Assembly: GCA_025928215.1 (NCBI GenBank)
Contig: JAICJW010000180.1
Span: 1 to 8,728, forward strand
Length of the DNA: 8,728 bases
Direction: 5' to 3'
Origin: Chloroflexia bacterium
Lineage (GTDB): Bacteria; Chloroflexota; Chloroflexia; Thermomicrobiales; JALYUS01
The translations under genes and the position numbers were made by a program. The notes beneath the pieces were generated by a model. That model saw only the letters and a list, made by a program, of their open reading frames with translations. It made no database searches and had not been told where the DNA came from. Below, one piece after another: positions 4,930 through 8,728 of this stretch (the stretch's first letter is position 1; each line of letters starts with the position of its first letter).

Positions 4930-6186
4930 ATGGCGATCTCAAGCGCGACACCAACGAGTGCGACAGCGGCACAACGGATCCCGATCACCGCACTGACGAT
5001 CGCGGGGATCGTCTCCCTCACCGGCAGTATGCTGACCAGTGTGGCGATCCCGTGGTTTGTGCTGCAAACGACGAACAGCGCGGCGAAGACCGGATTGACG
5101 GGTGTTTTCACCACGCTTCCCTACATCTTCGGCGGCATCTTCGGTGGCACGCTTGTGGACCGGCTCGGCTTCAAACGCATGAGCATCCTCGCGGACCTCA
5201 CGAGCGGCGCGACGATCGCCCTCATCCCACTCCTCTATCACACGGTCGGGTTGGTCTTCTGGCAGTTGCTCGCGCTCACCTTCCTCGCCAATCTCTTCAA
5301 TGCGCCGGGAGAGACCGCGCGGCAGAGCATTATCCCTGATCTCGCCGATCTCGCCGGGATGCGGCTGGAGCGGGCGAATGCCCTCGTTCAATCCATCCCG
5401 CGCTTCGCCATTCTGTTCGGGCCACCACTGGCGGGCGTGTTGATCGCGCTGTTCGGCGCGAGCAATGTCCTCTGGCTCGACGCGGTGACCTTCGCCATCT
5501 CCGCCGTCGTGATCGGCACAAGTGTCCCCCACCGCTCGCTCGCGACGCCGCACGGCGAGGGGCCACGCCAGTATTTCGCTGACCTCGCGGAGGGATGGAA
5601 ATTCCTCGCCCACAACCGGATGCTGCGCGCGCTCATGACGTTCTTCCTCTTCACGAATCTCCTCGAATCACCGTGGTCGCTGCTGCTCGCCGTTTACACG
5701 AAACGGGTCTTCGGGACGGCGGTCAGTTTCGGGACGGTCCTCGCGGCGCTGGGTGCGGGCGCGATCATCAGTTCGTTCCTCTTCGCGGCGGTCGGGCATC
5801 GCCTGCCTCGATTGGGCGTCATCGTCCTCTATCCCCTCGGCGCGGCGATCACCTTCAGCGCGCTCGCCCTCAACTTGCCGTTCAGCGCCCTCGTCGGCGT
5901 GACGTTTGTCTACGGGCTTGCCGTCGGCATGGTCAACCCGCTGACCAACACGATCCGGCAGGAGCAGGTGCCATCCGCGCTGCTCGGGCGCGTACAAGGG
6001 ATCGTCACGGCGCTCTCGTTCGCCTTCATTCCGCTTGGGAGAGGCATTGCCGCGGTGCTGATTGATCCGGTCGGATTGCCGACGCTCTTCCTCGGTATCG
6101 GCCTGCTCTTCACGCTCGCCACCATGGTGATGCTTGCGCTGCCTGTTTTCCGCGATCTCAGCGCGCCGGGCGACGGAGCGATCTAA
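4930..6186 (+). CDS. MFS exporter, MFS_3/EntS-MefA-like drug or siderophore efflux family
   Basis: This is a 418-residue inner-membrane protein with about 12 hydrophobic segments. The start at 4930 has AAGGAG 9 bases upstream; an ATG at 4923 is in another frame. Motif A of the major facilitator superfamily is clear after the second helix as GGTLVDRLGFKRM (72-84), and a related motif with GHRLPR (289-294) appears in the second half. The segment FNAPGETARQSIIPDLA (123-139), with a long cytoplasmic loop around 200-228, is characteristic of the MFS_3 group that includes the enterobactin exporter EntS and macrolide pumps such as MefA. Such proteins use the proton gradient to expel small molecules; the substrate here is unknown. 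It has its own promoter and is a single-gene unit. It converges with the exosortase gene across a 36-bp gap with no obvious terminator. Confidence 0.88.
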   Translation: MAISSATPTSATAAQRIPITALTIAGIVSLTGSMLTSVAIPWFVLQTTNSAAKTGLTGVFTTLPYIFGGIFGGTLVDRLGFKRMSILADLTSGATIALIPLLYHTVGLVFWQLLALTFLANLFNAPGETARQSIIPDLADLAGMRLERANALVQSIPRFAILFGPPLAGVLIALFGASNVLWLDAVTFAISAVVIGTSVPHRSLATPHGEGPRQYFADLAEGWKFLAHNRMLRALMTFFLFTNLLESPWSLLLAVYTKRVFGTAVSFGTVLAALGAGAIISSFLFAAVGHRLPRLGVIVLYPLGAAITFSALALNLPFSALVGVTFVYGLAVGMVNPLTNTIRQEQVPSALLGRVQGIVTALSFAFIPLGRGIAAVLIDPVGLPTLFLGIGLLFTLATMVMLALPVFRDLSAPGDGAI

Positions 6187-6222
6187 CGGCGCGGCGCGGC
6201 GGAGAGAGGGTGCGGCGGAGGC

Positions 6223-8307
6223 TTACGGCGTGGCGGGCGCGATCAGACCGCTGAGGATTTGTGCGGCGCGCGTCTGCATCAGGGCGTTATTGGCGGTGAA
6301 GCGCGATCCCGTCACGCTTTCACCCGGCGCGAGTTGCAGGTTATAGAGCATTACCACGCGCTGATAGAAGAGTTTACCGCCGCGCTCGATCCGTTGCTCC
6401 CAGTAGAGCGTGCTCCACGTCTCGTTCACGTCCGGTTTGATGTAGTTGACGATCCGCGCCGTCACGCCGTTGCCGATGCCGATCTCGCGCTCGCCTTCGT
6501 TGATGTAGCCGTGGAACGCGTAGCAGTTGTGGACCTGGTTATAGGCCAGCGCGTCGGCATCTTCCGTTGTGACGATATCGAGCCAGAAGGGCTGTACTCC
6601 CTCGGCAGCGTAACTATACCGGTTATAGGTGGACGTCTGGCCGAGAAACTGCTTGGGCCAATCGTAGGACTCGACGAAGGTCCGTTGCAGGCCAGGTACG
6701 TCCGGCGACCGCGCGTCGAAATCGCCGGCAGCCACGCTGGACGCAGTGGCATTGCCACCGAACGAGGCGACGGTGACATTCGCCAGCGCGAGGGTTCCGG
6801 TCGTCGTCAGGACGATGGCGGCGATGATTGCCGCGCCGATAGGGCCGGTGAGCGGCCGCATGCGAAGCGGCTTCTCCGCCGCCGGGTTGTAGCGCGGCGC
6901 GCGGATAATCGTCGCGGCGACCGCGAGCGCAACGCCGAGGAACAGTGCGGCGACCAGGAAACGGGCTGGCCCGCCGAGTGTCTCCTGCTGCCATGCTCCG
7001 ACCTGCCACCCCAGCGACGCGATGCCGGTGGTATGGAGGGCGAGGTAGCGTGATGCAACGAGCGCCAACGCGATCAATACGACGCCGATGATCGCCATGC
7101 CCGTCAGTCGCACCGGCGCGGGCGGCGCGGGTGGCAGCGGCGCGGACGGCTCGGTGACGACCCCGGGATGATAGTCCCGCGTGAAGAGCAGGCAGAGCAG
7201 GAAGAGGAGAATGAAGGCGATCACCATCTGGAAGATGCCGATGCCGAGCAGCGCGCCCGCCGCGAGGACGAATCCGCCGAAGGCGAGGAAGGCCGCCTGC
7301 ACGGGGAAGAAGGCGTGTTCCGCCGATGGCGCGCGCGCGGCGGAATGCATGGAGGTGGGCAGCGCGAGGCCGAATCGCGGCAGGAGCAGCAACATCGCCG
7401 CGACGATCAACGCAAAGAGCGTCGTGCCGAATACGGCATGGACCGAATTAAAAGCCGTCCCAAGCCCCGCATGATGCACCGTGGCGAATAGCGCGAGGAT
7501 GCGCCCAATATTGCCCAGTAACGTCAGAACCGCACCGACGAGAATCCAGAGCGCGAGCCGCCCGGCAATCGCGAACCCCGCCGTCCGCCGTTTCCGTCCG
7601 CGTACGATGACGCAGAGCGCGACACCGATCAGCAGCCAGGCGACGAACGAGTTGAACCCGGAGCAGGCGGAGCCAATGCTGACCCCTTGCGGGCCACCCG
7701 GCGTCGCAATCGTGAAGACGGTTCCATCGGTCGGGTCAATCGCCGCGCCCAGCGGGAGAATGCGGGCGAATTGGGCGGTACACCATGCCGTCCCATCCGT
7801 GAGCGGGGTGAGAAAGCGGCCGAGGACGAAGTCATAGGGGACGGGCCAGACGAGAAACCCGTACGCGAGCGCGGGCCATGCCCAACCGAGTGCGCCGGTG
7901 CCGTAGAGCAGGATGACGAGGCCCGCCGCGAAGATCGGCATCGAGATAAGGTCAAGCCGCTTCGACCACGCGTAGGCATCGAGCGCGATGGGCAAGCCGA
8001 CGCTCATGAGCATCGCCAGGATGAGCAGCGCCCCTCCGGCGGCTGCATCGAGCGGGCCAATCGGCGCCGGATCGGCGTGCGCCCGGCGGTAGCGATAGCA
8101 ACCGAGGGCAAAGGCAATCGGCGGGACGAGGCCGAGGTACGCAAGGGGCGTATCGTACTTCATGGCGCGGATCAAACCCGAGAGCGAGAAGAAATAGGCG
8201 ACCACAACGCTGATAATCAGCGTCAGTGGCCGCCATGCGATCCCGAAGCGTGTGATGTCGAGGCGCGGTTCAACCCGTCCGCGTGCGCTGTTGGCGATCA
8301 TCACCAT
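6223..8307 (-). CDS. Exosortase with C-terminal EpsI-like domain
   Basis: This is a 694-residue polytopic membrane protein. The exosortase/archaeosortase catalytic set is complete: Cys215 in GSACSGFNSF, Arg269 in LGNIGRIL and His290 in HAVFGTTLF, each at the edge of a membrane helix. Residues 28-310 form the roughly eight-helix catalytic unit. A second membrane region follows (helices near 335-375, 400-420, 450-470, 487-510) with a Pro-rich loop (387-398). From about 511 the chain is soluble and probably extracytoplasmic; HNCYAFHGY (593-601) and TLYWEQ (633-638) resemble the HxPxxC and YWxQ region of EpsI-type domains, which are often fused or adjacent to exosortases. Exosortases cleave C-terminal sorting signals of exported proteins in transpeptidase-like fashion. 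The start at 8307 has AGAGGT (8314-8319) 6 bases upstream. A sorting-signal protein is encoded 25 bp upstream. The exosortase call is firm; the EpsI call is moderate. Confidence 0.9.
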   Translation of the reverse strand: MVMIANSARGRVEPRLDITRFGIAWRPLTLIISVVVAYFFSLSGLIRAMKYDTPLAYLGLVPPIAFALGCYRYRRAHADPAPIGPLDAAAGGALLILAMLMSVGLPIALDAYAWSKRLDLISMPIFAAGLVILLYGTGALGWAWPALAYGFLVWPVPYDFVLGRFLTPLTDGTAWCTAQFARILPLGAAIDPTDGTVFTIATPGGPQGVSIGSACSGFNSFVAWLLIGVALCVIVRGRKRRTAGFAIAGRLALWILVGAVLTLLGNIGRILALFATVHHAGLGTAFNSVHAVFGTTLFALIVAAMLLLLPRFGLALPTSMHSAARAPSAEHAFFPVQAAFLAFGGFVLAAGALLGIGIFQMVIAFILLFLLCLLFTRDYHPGVVTEPSAPLPPAPPAPVRLTGMAIIGVVLIALALVASRYLALHTTGIASLGWQVGAWQQETLGGPARFLVAALFLGVALAVAATIIRAPRYNPAAEKPLRMRPLTGPIGAAIIAAIVLTTTGTLALANVTVASFGGNATASSVAAGDFDARSPDVPGLQRTFVESYDWPKQFLGQTSTYNRYSYAAEGVQPFWLDIVTTEDADALAYNQVHNCYAFHGYINEGEREIGIGNGVTARIVNYIKPDVNETWSTLYWEQRIERGGKLFYQRVVMLYNLQLAPGESVTGSRFTANNALMQTRAAQILSGLIAPATP

Positions 8308-8332
8308 CCCACGACCTCTGATCTGCTCGGGC

Positions 8333-8578
8333 TTACTCCGCGTCCAGCGTCATGCGGCTGCGGCGTCGGGAGATGACGGAGAGGGTCAGACCGATGACGA
8401 CGATGCCAACAATCGGCAGGAAAATCGCCAGCGGCGCTTCCGGAAGGGCCGGATCACCGGGCTTACCATTCCCGTTGCCGTTTCCGTTGCCACCCGCAGC
8501 CGCGAAGACCGGGTTTGTGGCGACGAACAGACTGACGGAAAGGATCGCCATCGTTAAAATGAATCGTACACGCTGCAT
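8333..8578 (-). CDS. Small secreted protein with LPEAP-type C-terminal sorting signal, likely exosortase substrate
   Basis: This 81-residue protein has a signal peptide (residues 1-26: basic RVRF, hydrophobic core, cleavage likely after VFA), a Gly-Asn run (29-38), then LPEAP (45-49), one membrane helix (about 50-69) and the basic cluster RRRSR (71-75) before a six-residue tail. The order motif-helix-basic cluster is the PEP-CTERM/LPXTG-like layout read by exosortases and sortases. It is the first gene of a unit with the exosortase 25 bp downstream on the same strand, so substrate and enzyme are probably co-made. If both ends are cut, only about 22 residues remain, rich in Gly, Asn, Pro and Ala. 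The ATG at 8578 has GAGGGG (8585-8590) 6 bases upstream. I do not recognise a named family; the function could be structural, a membrane-anchored spacer, or a glycosylated surface peptide. Confidence 0.82.
   Translation of the reverse strand: MQRVRFILTMAILSVSLFVATNPVFAAAGGNGNGNGNGKPGDPALPEAPLAIFLPIVGIVVIGLTLSVISRRRSRMTLDAE
8465..8494 (-). repeat. Gly-Asn codon repeat in the small sorted protein
   Basis: Four successive six-base units of the form AAY-GGN, preceded by Gly-Gly, encode Gly and Asn residues 29-38. The codons vary at third positions (AAC, AAA-free, AAT; GGA, GGC, GGG, GGT), so the run is maintained at the protein level and is not a fresh slippage product. It would be a flexible, low-complexity segment of the mature peptide. 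Confidence 0.7.
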
Positions 8579-8641
8579 AGAAAACCCCTCATTCCCGAAC
8601 CGATTAAATCTCGCTGGACATCTATAAATACCCTTTCGTGC

Positions 8642-8647
8642 ATTATA
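8642..8647 (-). promoter_or_regulatory. Probable -10 element for the small protein-exosortase unit
   Basis: On the minus strand this reads TATAAT, a perfect -10, in an AT-rich patch (8603-8648) that stands out from its surroundings. It lies 63 bases before the ATG at 8578. The sequence 17 bases further upstream (CACATT, 8665-8670) is a poor -35, so the promoter may rely on an activator or another sigma factor. From here to the window end (8648-8728) I see no gene or repeat. Confidence 0.45.
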
Positions 8648-8728
8648 ACGCAGATCGCCGTCAGAATGTGATGAGGTATCGTCGGCTTGGGGTGAATCGC
8701 CGCCCTTATCGCGCGCGGCCCGTGGGAA

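Noticed and set aside
6187..6222. Possible bidirectional terminator between the convergent MFS and exosortase genes
   Set aside because: The 36 bases are GC-rich with GCGGCG-type runs but no clear stem plus T-run.

Overview
The window is a GC-rich bacterial chromosome segment with compact genes. It suggests a Chloroflexota-like organism (Thermomicrobia or a relative) or a neighbouring deep-branching Gram-positive-type lineage. This is an inference from the combination of CysO-type cysteine biosynthesis, an exosortase with an LPEAP-type sorting signal, and dispersed palindromic repeats. No rRNA or marker gene is present to prove it. No tRNA, CRISPR array, transposase or phage gene is seen.

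Layout. Positions 1-292 hold the 3' end of an IclR-family regulator, followed on the same strand by a DinB-superfamily gene (357-905). A BCP/PrxQ peroxiredoxin lies on the minus strand (957-1511). From a 134-bp divergent gap runs a plus-strand sulfur operon: a CysM-like cysteine synthase (1646-2581), a JAMM peptidase of the Mec type (2709-3140) and a 494-residue fusion of a CysO ubiquitin-like sulfur carrier to a MoeZ-type E1/rhodanese (3291-4775). It ends at a clear intrinsic terminator (4795-4821). A good sigma70-type promoter (4866-4894) then drives an MFS exporter (4930-6186). On the minus strand, converging on it, is a two-gene unit: a tiny secreted protein with a C-terminal sorting signal (8578-8333), then, 25 bp later, a 694-residue exosortase with an EpsI-like C-terminal domain (8307-6223).

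How the genes work together. In the known mycobacterial pathway MoeZ activates and thiocarboxylates the C-terminal glycine of CysO, CysM joins CysO-thiocarboxylate to an activated serine, and Mec releases cysteine from the CysO-Cys adduct. All these parts are present here in one operon. However, the carrier's Gly-Gly is internal (residues 92-93), so it cannot be thiocarboxylated unless the fusion is cut or the two halves are also made separately. The linker after the Gly-Gly looks like a translated dispersed GC-rich repeat. A second repeat of this general type supplies the C-terminal tail of the peroxiredoxin. Two copies of a different, roughly 100-bp inverted repeat bracket the mec gene.

The second system is the exosortase and its neighbour. 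The enzyme has the full Cys-Arg-His set. The 81-residue neighbour has a signal peptide, a Gly-Asn run, LPEAP, one membrane helix and a basic tail. If cleaved at both ends it would leave a peptide of only about 20 residues.
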